DNA from: Methylobacillus methanolivorans
GTDB lineage: Bacteria; Pseudomonadota; Gammaproteobacteria; Burkholderiales; Methylophilaceae
Direction: 5' to 3'
NCBI RefSeq assembly: GCF_020531845.1
Contig: NZ_JAJAVF010000002.1
Location: 1,089,543 to 1,153,542, forward strand
Length of the DNA: 64,000 nt
Shown here in pieces: positions 18,114-27,353 of the stretch. Every line of letters starts with the position of its first letter. Position 1 is the first letter of the stretch. A program made the translations under genes and the position numbers. The notes below the pieces were generated by a model. The model had not been told where the DNA came from. It did no database searches and worked only from the letters and a program-made list of their open reading frames with translations.

Positions 18114-18299
18114 TTAATCACTGTCCAGTAGATCGCCAGCCACAGCCCAGTTTTCACCTGCCACTTCGGTGAACGTAATATAGGTATAAGACTTGGGTTT
18201 CTTGGCAATACGCTCCAGGGTATCGGTGACTTCTTCAGCGATCTTGGCTTTTTGCTCGCGGGTCAATGTACCAGCCACTTTAATATCAACATAGGGCAT
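18114..18299 (-). CDS. 4-oxalocrotonate tautomerase family protein
   Basis: A 61-residue protein starts MPYVDIKVAGTLTREQKAKIAEEVTD, with the catalytic proline at position 2 that becomes the N-terminus after methionine removal. Family members form small oligomers that act on enol acids or dehalogenation intermediates; the substrate here is not evident. It lies between uvrC and the metal exporter on the same strand, with gaps of about 56 and 32 bases. Its start is preceded by CAGGAGAACG. Confidence 0.88.
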   Translation of the reverse strand: MPYVDIKVAGTLTREQKAKIAEEVTDTLERIAKKPKSYTYITFTEVAGENWAVAGDLLDSD

Positions 18300-18331
18300 T
18301 TGTTCGTTCTCCTGCTTGGGTAGTCGGGATG

Positions 18332-19339
18332 TCAGTGCGCGTGATGACCATGTGCGTGGGTGTGCTCATGATCGTGGTCATCATGATGCCCATCGCACTC
18401 ATGGCTGTGGTCTTGCACATGCTCGGTATTGCTCGTCAGCCAGCAGTTGGCATTGGCATCGCTATGCGCCGTGCCGACCTCTGGCTGCAAGGTCACATGC
18501 TCAATATTGAAACGTTCGTGCAGCATATGGCTGAGGTTATTCAATACCTCATGCCAGTCATGCATATTTTCCAGCACCACGTGTGCCGACAGCGCGGTTT
18601 TCTCAGATGATAGCGACCAGATATGCAGATGATGCACACCACGTACCTTGTCACTCACGGTCATGGCATGCTCAACCGCCTGTGCATCCAGATGCAAGGG
18701 CACACCTTCCATCAGCACGTGCAGCACCTCGCCCAATAGGCGCAATGTAGACACCAGGATCAATACAGAAATGAAGATAGACAAGATGGGGTCGATTGGC
18801 ATCCAGCCCGTGAAGTAAATCACAGCCCCGGCAATAATCGCCACCACCGAACCGAGCAGATCGCCCAACACATGCAGCAAGGCAGCACGGCTGTTGAGGC
18901 TGCTATGACCACTATGCAGTATCCAGGCCACCAGAATGTTCACCAGCATGCCGATAAACGCGATCAGCATGACTTCAGCACCCTGCACCGGCTGCGGATC
19001 GGCAATACGCTGCAAGGCCTCGTAGACAATACCCACTATCACCGCCAGCATCAGCAAGGCATTGACCAAGGCGACGATGACCTCGGCACGTACCAGGCCA
19101 AAATTATGCTTGCGCGTTGCTGGCTTGCGCGCAATCCAGCTGCCTAGCCACGCCAACCCCAGGGCAAAGGCATCCGACACCATATGGCCCGCATCACTGA
19201 GCAATGCCAGTGATCCCGTCCACCAGCCGCCAATGGCCTCAACGACTGCGAACCCGGCAATCAGCAGCAATGGTAATAACAAGGAAGGCTGGCTGCCTCC
19301 GTGCGAGTGTGAATGTCCGTGATGATGATGAGCGCCCAT
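18332..19339 (-). CDS. Cation diffusion facilitator (Zn/Cd/Co exporter, CzcD/ZitB-like)
   Basis: The 335-residue protein has six membrane segments and the metal-site motifs expected of zinc-type CDF exporters: HMVSD in TM2 and HVLGD in TM5. Both ends are histidine-rich (MGAHHHHGHSHSHGG at the start, a long H/D-rich tail at the end), which usually buffer or sense metal. The cytoplasmic dimerisation domain covers about residues 205-300 (VRGVHHLHIWSL). No metalloregulator gene is adjacent. It is divergent from rlmJ. Confidence 0.93.
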   Translation of the reverse strand: MGAHHHHGHSHSHGGSQPSLLLPLLLIAGFAVVEAIGGWWTGSLALLSDAGHMVSDAFALGLAWLGSWIARKPATRKHNFGLVRAEVIVALVNALLMLAVIVGIVYEALQRIADPQPVQGAEVMLIAFIGMLVNILVAWILHSGHSSLNSRAALLHVLGDLLGSVVAIIAGAVIYFTGWMPIDPILSIFISVLILVSTLRLLGEVLHVLMEGVPLHLDAQAVEHAMTVSDKVRGVHHLHIWSLSSEKTALSAHVVLENMHDWHEVLNNLSHMLHERFNIEHVTLQPEVGTAHSDANANCWLTSNTEHVQDHSHECDGHHDDHDHEHTHAHGHHAH

Positions 19340-19497
19340 AAGGATGTAATGCTAGCAGGCATGGCTGCAATTAAAAAGCTGCGGCTATAAATATCTGCCT
19401 CACAGGCTAGCGATAGCAGCGGTTCGGGAAGTGCATGAATAAACACAATATCCACCCCGTCCTTTATAATGTCGCCACTTTTCTTTAGTCCCTGCCC

Positions 19498-20343
19498 ATG
19501 CTCAGTTATCGCCACGCTTTCCATGCCGGCAATCATGCCGATGTCCTCAAGCACTTTATCCTGCATCAAGTACTTGCGTATACCAACCAGAAGGACAAGC
19601 CCTACTGGTACATAGACACGCATGCGGGTACAGGGATGTATGCGCTTGATCATGGTTATGCCACGCAGAATGCAGAGTTCGAGCAAGGCATTGCGCAATT
19701 ATGGCAAGCTGACGATCTTCCTGCCCCGCTGCAATCCTTCGTTAACCTGCTCAAGCAGATTAACCCAGGCCCCACGCTCAAGCGTTACCCTGGCTCGCCC
19801 GCAGTCGCACAGGAGCTATTGCGCAGCACTGATCGCGCGCGCCTGTTTGAACTGCATCCCACGGATGCCAAGCTGCTCAGGCAGCACTTCAAATCTGCAG
19901 GCCGCCAGGTGCTGATCGAGCAAGAGGATGGGTTCGCCGGGCTCAAAGCCGTACTGCCACCACCACCGCGCCGTGCCGTGGTGCTGATAGATCCACCTTA
20001 TGAAGAAAAACGTGATTACCAGCGCGTCATCGAGGCATTGAAAGATAGCCTGCAGCGCTTTGCCACAGGCACCTATCTGCTCTGGTACCCATTACTGCAA
20101 CGCCCGGAAGTGGAATTGCTCGCCGACAGGTTGACCAAGCTCGGCGCACCAAGCTGGCTACATGCCACACTCAGCATCCATGCGCCGTCACCTGATGGAT
20201 TTGGCATGCATGGTAGCGGCATGTTCTTGATCAACCCACCCTGGACATTGCCAGCTATCCTGCAAGAAACCCTGCCTTATATGGTGGAGAAGCTGGCAGT
20301 AGATGATGGCGCTGAATATACGCTGGATCATCACATTTCCTAA
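19498..20343 (+). CDS. rlmJ: 23S rRNA (adenine2030-N6)-methyltransferase
   Basis: The N-terminus MLSYRHAFHAGNHADVLKHFIL is characteristic of RlmJ (YhiR). YIDTHAGTGMY is the SAM-binding motif and LIDPPYE is the N6-adenine methyltransferase NPPY-type catalytic motif. Length is 281 residues, matching E. coli RlmJ. It methylates A2030 of 23S rRNA. The next gene begins 45 bases downstream on the same strand. Confidence 0.94.
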   Translation: MLSYRHAFHAGNHADVLKHFILHQVLAYTNQKDKPYWYIDTHAGTGMYALDHGYATQNAEFEQGIAQLWQADDLPAPLQSFVNLLKQINPGPTLKRYPGSPAVAQELLRSTDRARLFELHPTDAKLLRQHFKSAGRQVLIEQEDGFAGLKAVLPPPPRRAVVLIDPPYEEKRDYQRVIEALKDSLQRFATGTYLLWYPLLQRPEVELLADRLTKLGAPSWLHATLSIHAPSPDGFGMHGSGMFLINPPWTLPAILQETLPYMVEKLAVDDGAEYTLDHHIS

Positions 20344-20387
20344 CGATTACCGCCTTGAATAGCCTCTAGCACGAAAGGAAATACCCT

Positions 20388-20927
20388 ATGTCATCTCCAC
20401 AACCGCAACGCCCCGCCAGAATGAGCCCGCTTAGCGCCGTGCTATTTGGTAGCCGCTGGCTGCAATTGCCACTCTACCTGGGCTTGATCGTGGCACAAAT
20501 CGTCTATGTCATCTTGTTCATGCAGGAGCTGGGCCACCTCATCGAGCGCCTGCCGCAACTGCACGAAGCCGACATCATGCTCATGGTGCTAGGCCTGATC
20601 GACGTGGTGATGATCTCCAATCTGCTGATCATGGTGATTGTCGGCGGTTACGAAACCTTTGTTTCCCGCCTCAACCTGAATGGCCACCCGGATGAACCCG
20701 ATTGGCTATCCCATGTAAACGCCAACCTGCTCAAGGTGAAGCTGGCAATGTCTATCATCGGCATCTCCTCCATCCACCTGCTCAAGACGTTCATCAACGT
20801 CGAGAATCTGGATGACAAGACCCTGATCTGGCAAACCATTATTCATATGGCCTTTATCGCCTCTGCCGTCTCCATCGCCTGGATAGACCGCATCATGGCG
20901 CATCCCGATAGCCACAAAGAGCATTAA
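20388..20927 (+). CDS. yqhA: YqhA/UPF0114 family membrane protein
   Basis: The 179-residue product has three to four hydrophobic segments and the family phrases FGSRWLQLPLYLGLIVAQ, MVIVGGYETFVSRL and SSIHLLKTFINVEN. Function is not established; the family is related in topology to small channel-like or stress-linked membrane proteins. GAAAGGAAAT precedes the ATG. A long hairpin follows. Confidence 0.88.
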   Translation: MSSPQPQRPARMSPLSAVLFGSRWLQLPLYLGLIVAQIVYVILFMQELGHLIERLPQLHEADIMLMVLGLIDVVMISNLLIMVIVGGYETFVSRLNLNGHPDEPDWLSHVNANLLKVKLAMSIIGISSIHLLKTFINVENLDDKTLIWQTIIHMAFIASAVSIAWIDRIMAHPDSHKEH

Positions 20928-20933
20928 GCCAAC

Positions 20934-20964
20934 GCACTCCAGGCCTTATCAAGGCCTGGAGTGC
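20934..20964. terminator. Hairpin between convergent genes
   Basis: A perfect 14-base stem, GCACTCCAGGCCTT with AAGGCCTGGAGTGC, has a three-base loop (ATC). It sits between the convergent yqhA and TauE genes. A T run is lacking on both strands, so it is structurally strong but not a textbook intrinsic terminator. Confidence 0.6.
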
Positions 20965-20966
20965 GG

Positions 20967-21749
20967 TCAAGAGATTGCCCTGACCACCATCATCACCGCT
21001 ACAGTAGCCGCGACAACAGCAAAACCTCTTTTCAACGATCTTGCCGTCAAGCATTGCGTCCATCGACGCCCCGCCAGCATTCCCAGCATGGCCCCAGCGA
21101 CAAAAGGCAACGCCAGTCGAATATCAAAGCTGCCCCACAGCAATGCACTACCCAGGCTGGATAATGACACCAGCGCAATCACCGCCAGTGAAGTGGGAAT
21201 AACCGAATGCATACCCAAATTGGAAAGCCTGCCCAGCGCAGGCACAATGACAAAGCCACCGCCCACCCCTACCAGGCCAGAGAGAAATCCTGCCACCCCA
21301 CCTGCCCCCATTAACGAGAGCGAACATCGACTGGTCCAGCGCAACTTGCCAGTAGCTGGGTCAATCAGGCAAGCCTGACGCTCCACACTGGCCAGCCGAT
21401 TTTTCTGGACAAGATTTTCTGCGGCAACCACCAGCAACAAAAGTGCAAATACGCACATCAGCAGACGGTTATCCAGTTGATGCGCCACCCATAAACCCAA
21501 GGGTGCCATCACAACCCCAATCCCTGCCATCACACACGCCGCACGATAGCGCAACATGCCTTGCCTCAATCCAGCCAAGGCACCAATACTGGCTGCAACT
21601 GCCACGGCAGTGAGTGCAAGTGGCGCAGCCGTAGTCACGGGAATTCCGGTAAAAAACACCAGCAATGGCACCGCCAGTATTCCGCCACCTGCGCCGGTCA
21701 AGCCCATCAGGAGCCCAACCACGATGCCTAACAGACACAAGGTCAACAT
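20967..21749 (-). CDS. TauE/SafE-family anion exporter
   Basis: A 260-residue membrane protein with about eight segments and the family's repeated glycine-rich motif (GLLMGLTGAGGGILAVPLL, then GFLSGLVGVGGGFVIVPAL). TauE/SafE members export sulfite, sulfoacetate or related anions. As the last gene of the persulfide oxidation operon, four bases after the YeeE gene, it most likely exports the sulfite made by persulfide dioxygenase. That substrate is an inference from context. Confidence 0.87.
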   Translation of the reverse strand: MLTLCLLGIVVGLLMGLTGAGGGILAVPLLVFFTGIPVTTAAPLALTAVAVAASIGALAGLRQGMLRYRAACVMAGIGVVMAPLGLWVAHQLDNRLLMCVFALLLLVVAAENLVQKNRLASVERQACLIDPATGKLRWTSRCSLSLMGAGGVAGFLSGLVGVGGGFVIVPALGRLSNLGMHSVIPTSLAVIALVSLSSLGSALLWGSFDIRLALPFVAGAMLGMLAGRRWTQCLTARSLKRGFAVVAATVAVMMVVRAIS

Positions 21750-21752
21750 GGC

Positions 21753-22169
21753 TTACTTCCACATGCCAGACAACATCCGATGCAGCCACATCCCCACCAC
21801 CATGGCGATTGAGAAGATCACAGGGCTCATCCACCCGGTCAACAGACTGGCCAATGCAGGGCCAGGACAATAGCCTACTAAGCCCCAGCCAGCGCCAAAT
21901 ATGACTGCCCCCAGGACTAAGCGGGCATCGATCAACCGCTTGGTCGGGACCTGCACCTCTTGCCCCAAGCAAGTATGGTGACGCTTTTTCATCATGCTGT
22001 AAGCCAGTGCCATCACCGGGATAGCCCCAAGCATGACAAATGCCAGGGATGGGTCCCATTTTCCTGTCACATCAAGAAAAGCGAGGACTTTTTGTGGATT
22101 GGTCATCCCAGAGACAATCAGCCCGACCCCAAACAAGAGACCAGCCAGCAATGCCGTGATCAAATACAT
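21753..22169 (-). CDS. YeeE/YedE-family protein, half-size subunit (DUF6691 type)
   Basis: The 138-residue protein has four membrane segments and the family motif GYCPGPALASLLTG. YeeE/YedE proteins carry thiosulfate or other sulfur compounds. Two consecutive half-size genes (this and 22180-22629) replace one full-length protein, a layout also known from BigR-controlled sulfide operons. It starts ten bases after the previous gene's end. Confidence 0.85.
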   Translation of the reverse strand: MYLITALLAGLLFGVGLIVSGMTNPQKVLAFLDVTGKWDPSLAFVMLGAIPVMALAYSMMKKRHHTCLGQEVQVPTKRLIDARLVLGAVIFGAGWGLVGYCPGPALASLLTGWMSPVIFSIAMVVGMWLHRMLSGMWK

Positions 22170-22179
22170 GCTTGCCCCC

Positions 22180-22629
22180 TTACATCCAATGCCGAAAATA
22201 AACCGTCAACATCGCCGTTGCCATGAATACCATCGTTGCCACGACTGAGCGTGGCGACAGCCGGGCAATGCCGCATACACCATGACCACTGGTGCAGCCT
22301 CCGCCCAACCTGGTACCGAACCCGACCAATAAACCAGCGATGATGAGCAAGCCCGCACCTTGCGAAACTTGCGCCACAGGCAAGGCAAACGCCTGCGAAT
22401 ACACCCACGGGGAAGCCACCAGCCCAAGTAAAAAACAAACCCGCCAGGCGCTATCTGATGCGGTAGGTTTGAGCAACCCGCCAAGAATGCCACTAATACC
22501 CGCGATACGGCCGTTAAACACTAATAGCAACGCTGATGCTGCCCCAATCAACACGCCACCAGCCAATGCGCTGACAGGCGTGGCACTTGCCCAATCCAGT
22601 ATCACTTGTCGCTGCTCCTGCACGTACAT
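22180..22629 (-). CDS. YeeE/YedE-family protein, first half-size subunit
   Basis: The ATG at 22629 ([18 protein letters not shown]) is preceded by TTGGGAGT and gives about 149 residues; the open frame extends further upstream through the DUF2892 gene. Conserved motifs are [18 protein letters not shown] and [22 protein letters not shown], the latter with the cysteine used for sulfur relay in this family. It overlaps the end of the DUF2892 gene by 28 bases, indicating translational coupling. Confidence 0.85.
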   Translation of the reverse strand: MYVQEQRQVILDWASATPVSALAGGVLIGAASALLLVFNGRIAGISGILGGLLKPTASDSAWRVCFLLGLVASPWVYSQAFALPVAQVSQGAGLLIIAGLLVGFGTRLGGGCTSGHGVCGIARLSPRSVVATMVFMATAMLTVYFRHWM

Positions 22630-22799
22630 ACTCCCAATAAGGAATATGCAGGACACCAACGCAGCAGGCCGCTCAGCAAGAGCAATACGCCAACATAAGC
22701 CCACACTGGCCCTTGAAAAAATACTGTCCAGGCAATCAACCCCAGCCCAATCAATATGCGTAATGCACGATCAACCCCACCTACGTTGGCTTTCATCAT
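22602..22799 (-). CDS. DUF2892 (YgaP transmembrane-like) small membrane protein
   Basis: The 65-residue protein has two membrane helices ([17 protein letters not shown] and [15 protein letters not shown]) and the family tail [14 protein letters not shown] with three cysteines. In YgaP a DUF2892-like part is fused to a rhodanese; here it is separate. In this operon it may relay or shield sulfane sulfur at the membrane, which is inferred. Confidence 0.85.
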   Translation of the reverse strand: MMKANVGGVDRALRILIGLGLIAWTVFFQGPVWAYVGVLLLLSGLLRWCPAYSLLGVCTCRSSDK

Positions 22800-22829
22800 C
22801 CCTACTCCTCACGCAACATTGTGCTTGTT

Positions 22830-24503
22830 TTAGTCATCGGACTTAACTGGCTTGGCAGGCCCCGCCAGCCACTCGCGCCCCTTGAGCATGGCTTTCCAGT
22901 ACACGGGTGGCAATATTCTCTCCTTCAGCCACCATGCCAAGCGTGATGGCCGCTGCCCATTGATGAACCAGCGCGGGAAGCTGGGCAACAACTTGCCGCC
23001 ATAGCCGAATTCCGCCAGCACGATCTTGCCCCGCTCCACTGTCAATGGGCATGAACCATAGCCATCATAGATTGCTTGCATCTCTTTCCCCGCCAATGCG
23101 ACGATCACATTCTCTGCCACTACGGGGGCCTGCTTGCGGGCCGCCGCTGCGGTCTTCGCATTCGGGGCATTGGTCACATCACCCAAGGCAAACAGATTGG
23201 CGTATTGCTTGTGCCGCAAAGTATATTGATCAACATCAACCCAGCCAGCAGCATCAACCAGGGGGCTGGCCCTGACGAAATCAGGCGCTTGCTGTGGTGG
23301 CACCACATGCAGCATGTCGAACCCTGTTTCTACTGTACGCTGCGCTCCATCAGCCTCTGTCACGGCAAACCAGGCACGTTTGGCCCTGCCATCCACCTTG
23401 GTCAAGCGATGACCAAAATGCAGATGCGCATCGTAGCGCTCCACATACTCCATCAACGCGGGCACATATTCCTTCACCCCGAACAACACAGGGCCACTGT
23501 TGTAGAAGTCGATCTGCATATTGGATAAATGCCCGCTACGTCGCCAATGATCTGCCGATAGATACATGGCCTTTTGTGGTGCGCCAGCGCACTTGATGGG
23601 CATGGGTGGCTGGGTGAATACAGCCTTGCCGCGCTGCATCTGGCTCACCAGTTGCCAGGTGTAAGGAGCGAGATCGTAGCGATAGTTGGACGTCACGCCG
23701 TTTTCGCCCAAGGTGTCCACCAGCCCCTCAATACCATGCCAATTGAGCTTGATGCCAGGGCACACCACCAAGACGTCATAACTCAGCGGCTTGCAGCCTT
23801 CCAGCAAGAGGCGATTATGATTCGGTTCAAATGCGGCGACTGCCGCCTTGATCCACTTCACCTGGGTAGGAACCACTGACGCCATGGTACGTACCGTGGT
23901 TTCTGGGCGAAAAACACCACCGCCGACCATGGTCCATCCTGGTTGATAATAATGAATCTCTGCCGGGTCTATGATGGCAATATCCAGGCCAGGGTCACGT
24001 GCCAGCAAGCTCGATGCTGTGGCAATACCAGCCGCCCCCGCCCCCACGATCACGATTTGGTGATGACTCATATTGGCTGGCATTTCGCCTCCGCCCGCCA
24101 GCCGGTAAGTCAACCCGCTTAAGTCATAACCGGCAGCTTTTGCGCTGGCAAGCACCGCTTGCAGCCCCAGAGTGGGAGCCTGGCTCAAGCCCCACAACGT
24201 CACGGCCCGCATGCCAGAACGGCAATAGGCCAATGCTGGTTTGGGCATGCTGGAGTAAGCCTGGGAAAATGCCTGCACATCCTCGTCCGATACCTTGCCA
24301 CTTTCGACGGGTAAATACCGCATCTCCATACCTGCCTGCTTTGCCAGGGCATCCAGTTCAGTAAATGTCGGCTGATCTGCCCCCTCGCCATCTGGCCGAT
24401 GACACAAGATAGTCTTGAAACCAGCCGCTGCCAGCGGCTCGATATCTTGGGGGAAAATTTGCCCGCTCACGCTGAGGCCTGCTGCTATTTTTTCTATTTT
24501 CAT
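22830..24503 (-). CDS. Fusion of DUF442 phosphatase-like domain with sulfide:quinone oxidoreductase
   Basis: The first 110 residues are DUF442, a dual-specificity-phosphatase-like/rhodanese-like domain with the loop CRSGMRA near residue 93. From about residue 145 a FAD-dependent sulfide:quinone reductase follows, starting at IVIVGAGAAGIATASSLL. The SQR cysteines are visible in VVCPGIKL, IKCAGAPQKAMYL and GYGSCPLTVERGK, as in type II SQRs, along with FALGDVTNAPNAKTAAA. SQR oxidises sulfide to persulfide and reduces quinone. DUF442 is more often fused to persulfide dioxygenase (Blh). The frame opens at a rare ATT; the ATG at 24503 is chosen. About 557 residues. Confidence 0.9.
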   Translation of the reverse strand: MKIEKIAAGLSVSGQIFPQDIEPLAAAGFKTILCHRPDGEGADQPTFTELDALAKQAGMEMRYLPVESGKVSDEDVQAFSQAYSSMPKPALAYCRSGMRAVTLWGLSQAPTLGLQAVLASAKAAGYDLSGLTYRLAGGGEMPANMSHHQIVIVGAGAAGIATASSLLARDPGLDIAIIDPAEIHYYQPGWTMVGGGVFRPETTVRTMASVVPTQVKWIKAAVAAFEPNHNRLLLEGCKPLSYDVLVVCPGIKLNWHGIEGLVDTLGENGVTSNYRYDLAPYTWQLVSQMQRGKAVFTQPPMPIKCAGAPQKAMYLSADHWRRSGHLSNMQIDFYNSGPVLFGVKEYVPALMEYVERYDAHLHFGHRLTKVDGRAKRAWFAVTEADGAQRTVETGFDMLHVVPPQQAPDFVRASPLVDAAGWVDVDQYTLRHKQYANLFALGDVTNAPNAKTAAAARKQAPVVAENVIVALAGKEMQAIYDGYGSCPLTVERGKIVLAEFGYGGKLLPSFPRWFINGQRPSRLAWWLKERILPPVYWKAMLKGREWLAGPAKPVKSDD

Positions 24504-24546
24504 ACACGCTCTAATGGGTTCAATCAATCAACAATCGCCTTGTTGA

Positions 24547-25233
24547 TCAGGATAAACGCCCGCATGCCTGGTTGGCAGGCAAGGCCACATCAATCTTCTT
24601 GGGGTAAGCCAGCTTGAGCTCGGACATCAAGGTAATGAAGTCCTCACGGCTACGACCACCTCCCAGGCGCTGATTGTGCAGGCGCTCATGCCCCACTGTC
24701 GAGTACAACCTGCCATGATAATCGTGGCCGGGATAGACCTTGGTATCATCCGGCAGGCTGAAGATTTGCCGTTGTATACTGTCGTAAAGCTGCCCGGGAT
24801 TACCCATCTGGAAATCAGTGCGACCACAACCATCAATCAGCAAGGCATCGCCGGTGAACACCTTGTCAGCGCAAACATAACTGACGCAGCCATTGGTATG
24901 CCCTGGTGTATGGCGCACCTCAATATCCAATGTCCCCACGATCAGGTGAACGCCATCCGTCACCAACAGATCACCACACATCGCGCCTGCATCCCGGTGC
25001 ACCACGCTCTTGCTGCCCAGCCGCTGCCGCAGTAGATCAGCGCCAGTCACATGGTCTGCATGCACATGAGTTTCCATGGTGTATACCAGCTTGTAGCCAT
25101 TAGCCTGCAAGTCGGCAATATAAGTTCCCACCTCAGATGCCACAGGATCAATCAGCACAGCCTGCCGGGTTTTCTCGCAACCTAGCAAATAGGTATAGGT
25201 TGAACTCTCCGGCTCGAAAAACTGCTTGAACAT
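24547..25233 (-). CDS. Persulfide dioxygenase (ETHE1-like metallo-beta-lactamase fold)
   Basis: This non-heme iron enzyme oxidises glutathione persulfide to sulfite. The ETHE1 signature is complete: THVHADHVTGADLL (metal ligands), RHTPGHTNGCVSYV, FTGDALLIDGCGRTDFQMG and VYPGHDYHGR. The ATG at 25233 (MFKQFFEPESSTYTYLLG) follows GGAG at proper distance and is preferred over the frame's first codon. About 228 residues. It is the first gene of the operon, directly after a sigma-54 promoter, so it probably determines the operon's main response to sulfane sulfur. Confidence 0.93.
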   Translation of the reverse strand: MFKQFFEPESSTYTYLLGCEKTRQAVLIDPVASEVGTYIADLQANGYKLVYTMETHVHADHVTGADLLRQRLGSKSVVHRDAGAMCGDLLVTDGVHLIVGTLDIEVRHTPGHTNGCVSYVCADKVFTGDALLIDGCGRTDFQMGNPGQLYDSIQRQIFSLPDDTKVYPGHDYHGRLYSTVGHERLHNQRLGGGRSREDFITLMSELKLAYPKKIDVALPANQACGRLS

Positions 25234-25269
25234 GATATGCCGCTCCAAACGAATAGATACGATTGATTC

Positions 25270-25285
25270 AGCAAAAACGATGCCA
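25270..25285 (-). promoter_or_regulatory. Sigma-54 (-24/-12) promoter of the sulfide oxidation operon
   Basis: On the minus strand the bases read TGGCATCGTTTTTGCT. This fits TGGCACG-N4-TTGCW with GG and GC exactly ten bases apart. Transcription should start near 25258-25260, about 25 bases before the dioxygenase ATG. Confidence 0.8.
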
Positions 25286-25338
25286 TATTCATTTGTTATT
25301 AATAATCAATGAACAAAAGCATTCATTCACGAATAAAC

Positions 25339-25409
25339 GTTTCATAAATATCAAAATGAAACATATCAAATATGTTTCATGATATAAAAATGAAACACCA
25401 ATATGAAAC
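25339..25409. promoter_or_regulatory. Upstream activator sites (ATGAAAC palindrome array), probable FisR operator
   Basis: A perfect palindrome has arms ATGAAACATAT (25356-25366) and ATATGTTTCAT (25370-25380) with a three-base spacer. Further copies of the core occur as GTTTCAT at 25339 and as ATGAAAC at 25390 and 25403. The array lies about 100 bases upstream of the predicted sigma-54 start and overlaps the regulator's own 5' end, as expected for enhancer and autoregulatory sites. Binding by the neighbouring regulator is inferred. Confidence 0.72.
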
Positions 25410-26728
25410 ACCATGTCATTATGTCTACGCCGCTTGCAGCCCAAATCGCCCAGCTCATGCCAGATGCCGCAGTGATTACGGTCAACCGCGATTGCAGCGT
25501 TCAATACTGGAGCCCCGGTGCTGAAAAACTGCTGGGCTTCCCGGCAGAAGATGTCATGAGCCAGGCTGGACTATCAGGCGAGCATTGCGATAGCTGCCAG
25601 GCAGCTTATGAAGTCACGGCGAATGACAAGCCAGAAGGCCGCATCCTTACCTTGCAAACGGCTGGCGGCCAGCCGCGCGTCGTCAAGAAATACACCATGC
25701 CGTTGTTTGATAATGAGGGGCGATTCGATGGCGGCATTGCCGTGCTGATTGCCTATCCTGCCATACCAGCAGTGGAAACAGCCCCCCCGGTACCAGGTAA
25801 ACCTTATCACGGCATGATGAGCCATGATCCACTCATGCAAAATGTCTTCGCCATGATCAGCCGGGTCGCGCAGACTGACCTGCCGGTGCTGGTACGCGGT
25901 GAATCCGGCACCGGAAAGGAACTAGTCGCACGCGCCATCCACGAAGAAAGTGCGCGCAAGGGACAGGCTTTCGTTGCCATCAACTGTGCAGCGCTCAACC
26001 CCAACATCCTGGAAAGTGAATTGTTTGGGCACGCCAAGGGGGCGTTCACCGGCGCCATACGCCAGCATATTGGTGTCTTCGAGCAGGCGCGCGGTGGTAC
26101 GCTATTTCTGGATGAGATTGCAGAAATCCCGCTAGACCTGCAAGCCAAGCTGTTACGCGTACTGGAAACAGGAGAGTTCACCCCGCTAGGTGGCGAGCGC
26201 AGGCTCATTGCCGATGTGCGCATTATTACTGCGACCCATCGGGCATTGCGCGAGGAGGCGAAATCCGGGCGCTTTCGCCATGACCTGCTTTATCGCCTGC
26301 GTGTCATCCCGATCTTCCTGCCACCTTTGCGTGAGCGGCAGCATGATATCCCTTTGCTGACCAAGCACCTGCTGCAAGAACAAGTCCACGGGACTGCCAC
26401 GCCACAGGTCAGTCACGAAGCCATGCAGCGGCTGATGCAATATGACTGGCCGGGTAATGTGAGGGAGCTACGCAATGTGCTGAGCTATGCCTGGCTGATG
26501 GCAAACAACAGCATGATAGACCTGCAACACTTGCCTGGCGAATTCATGCAAACGGCAGCAAGCAACCATATCCAGCATCATACAAGTTCAGGCAGCAGGC
26601 GGCGCCAGTGGGATGTAGACGAAATCCAGGCCGTGATTGCCCGCCATCATGGCAACCTCACGCAAGCGGCGCAGGCCTTGGGTATCAGCCGCACCACCTT
26701 ATGGCGTAAGCTGAAAAACACAGGCTAA
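25403..26728 (+). CDS. fisR: Sigma-54-dependent transcriptional activator, FisR-like (sulfane sulfur sensing)
   Basis: The 441-residue protein has an N-terminal PAS-like domain (about 10-125) with cysteines C31, C62 and C65, an AAA+ domain with Walker A GESGTGKE (166-173), intact GAFTGA loop (213-218) and Walker B FLDE (235-238), and a Fis-type HTH at the end ([19 protein letters not shown]). FisR of other proteobacteria activates sqr/pdo genes when its N-terminal cysteines react with polysulfide. Its divergent placement beside such an operon, with a sigma-54 promoter and palindrome between, supports this role. The start may instead be the ATG at 25421; neither has a clear ribosome site. Confidence 0.85.
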   Translation: MKHHVIMSTPLAAQIAQLMPDAAVITVNRDCSVQYWSPGAEKLLGFPAEDVMSQAGLSGEHCDSCQAAYEVTANDKPEGRILTLQTAGGQPRVVKKYTMPLFDNEGRFDGGIAVLIAYPAIPAVETAPPVPGKPYHGMMSHDPLMQNVFAMISRVAQTDLPVLVRGESGTGKELVARAIHEESARKGQAFVAINCAALNPNILESELFGHAKGAFTGAIRQHIGVFEQARGGTLFLDEIAEIPLDLQAKLLRVLETGEFTPLGGERRLIADVRIITATHRALREEAKSGRFRHDLLYRLRVIPIFLPPLRERQHDIPLLTKHLLQEQVHGTATPQVSHEAMQRLMQYDWPGNVRELRNVLSYAWLMANNSMIDLQHLPGEFMQTAASNHIQHHTSSGSRRRQWDVDEIQAVIARHHGNLTQAAQALGISRTTLWRKLKNTG

Positions 26729-27246
26729 TCTCCCTGTGGCGCTGGTCGGCCTGCGAATAGTTTTTCCAGCCACTCATCGACCAGGGCTTTTTCATACCGC
26801 ATGGCGTCAGCACTATTCAAGGTGGAATTGAATTGATAGTTCAGGTCGGTCAAATGCACATCGCCCTGCGCAAGCACATTGCCTCCGGCATTTTTTAATT
26901 GATAGCTCAACGATATCCTAGGGGGATAGATATGCCTGATCATGCGGATATCATTTCCCGGCGTATTCCATGGCTCAAAACTACCTGCCATGTCGATATC
27001 CGTGATCGCGATGCTCAATTGCTCATCCTGTGCAAGATAGCTCGCCGCTTTTTTCATGATGTGCTTGCTCAACTGGTCGAGATAGCTTTGATTAGGTGGC
27101 CCATGCTCTGTGCTGGCAATATCGGTAAATTGCTCCGGCTGGATATAATCAATTTGCACGGATTGCCTAGGTAACTCCGCGGCTAGCATGCCTACCTCTG
27201 GATACAAAAAGATAAGCAACACTGGTATATAACGAATATGTCGCAT
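26725..27246 (-). CDS. DUF3016 family secreted protein
   Basis: A 173-residue protein with a hydrophobic N-terminus ([20 protein letters not shown]) that looks like a signal peptide or anchor. The body has [16 protein letters not shown] and a C-terminal [19 protein letters not shown], the pattern of DUF3016 proteins, which have no known function. Its stop codon overlaps the end of the convergent regulator gene by four bases, and no terminator is visible there. Confidence 0.75.
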   Translation of the reverse strand: MRHIRYIPVLLIFLYPEVGMLAAELPRQSVQIDYIQPEQFTDIASTEHGPPNQSYLDQLSKHIMKKAASYLAQDEQLSIAITDIDMAGSFEPWNTPGNDIRMIRHIYPPRISLSYQLKNAGGNVLAQGDVHLTDLNYQFNSTLNSADAMRYEKALVDEWLEKLFAGRPAPQGD

Positions 27247-27353
27247 CCGATATCCTTCGCTGTGATTGCCAGACTTTAGTTTTACCTTAAAACTGCATGT
27301 GTTTTACGTGCACTAACATCACGCCAACCAGACTCATCCCCAAGGAATCATCG

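Noticed and set aside
25403..25432. Treating the ATGAAAC copy at 25403 purely as an operator rather than a start codon
   Set aside because: It could be both; without a ribosome site for either candidate ATG the question cannot be decided from sequence.
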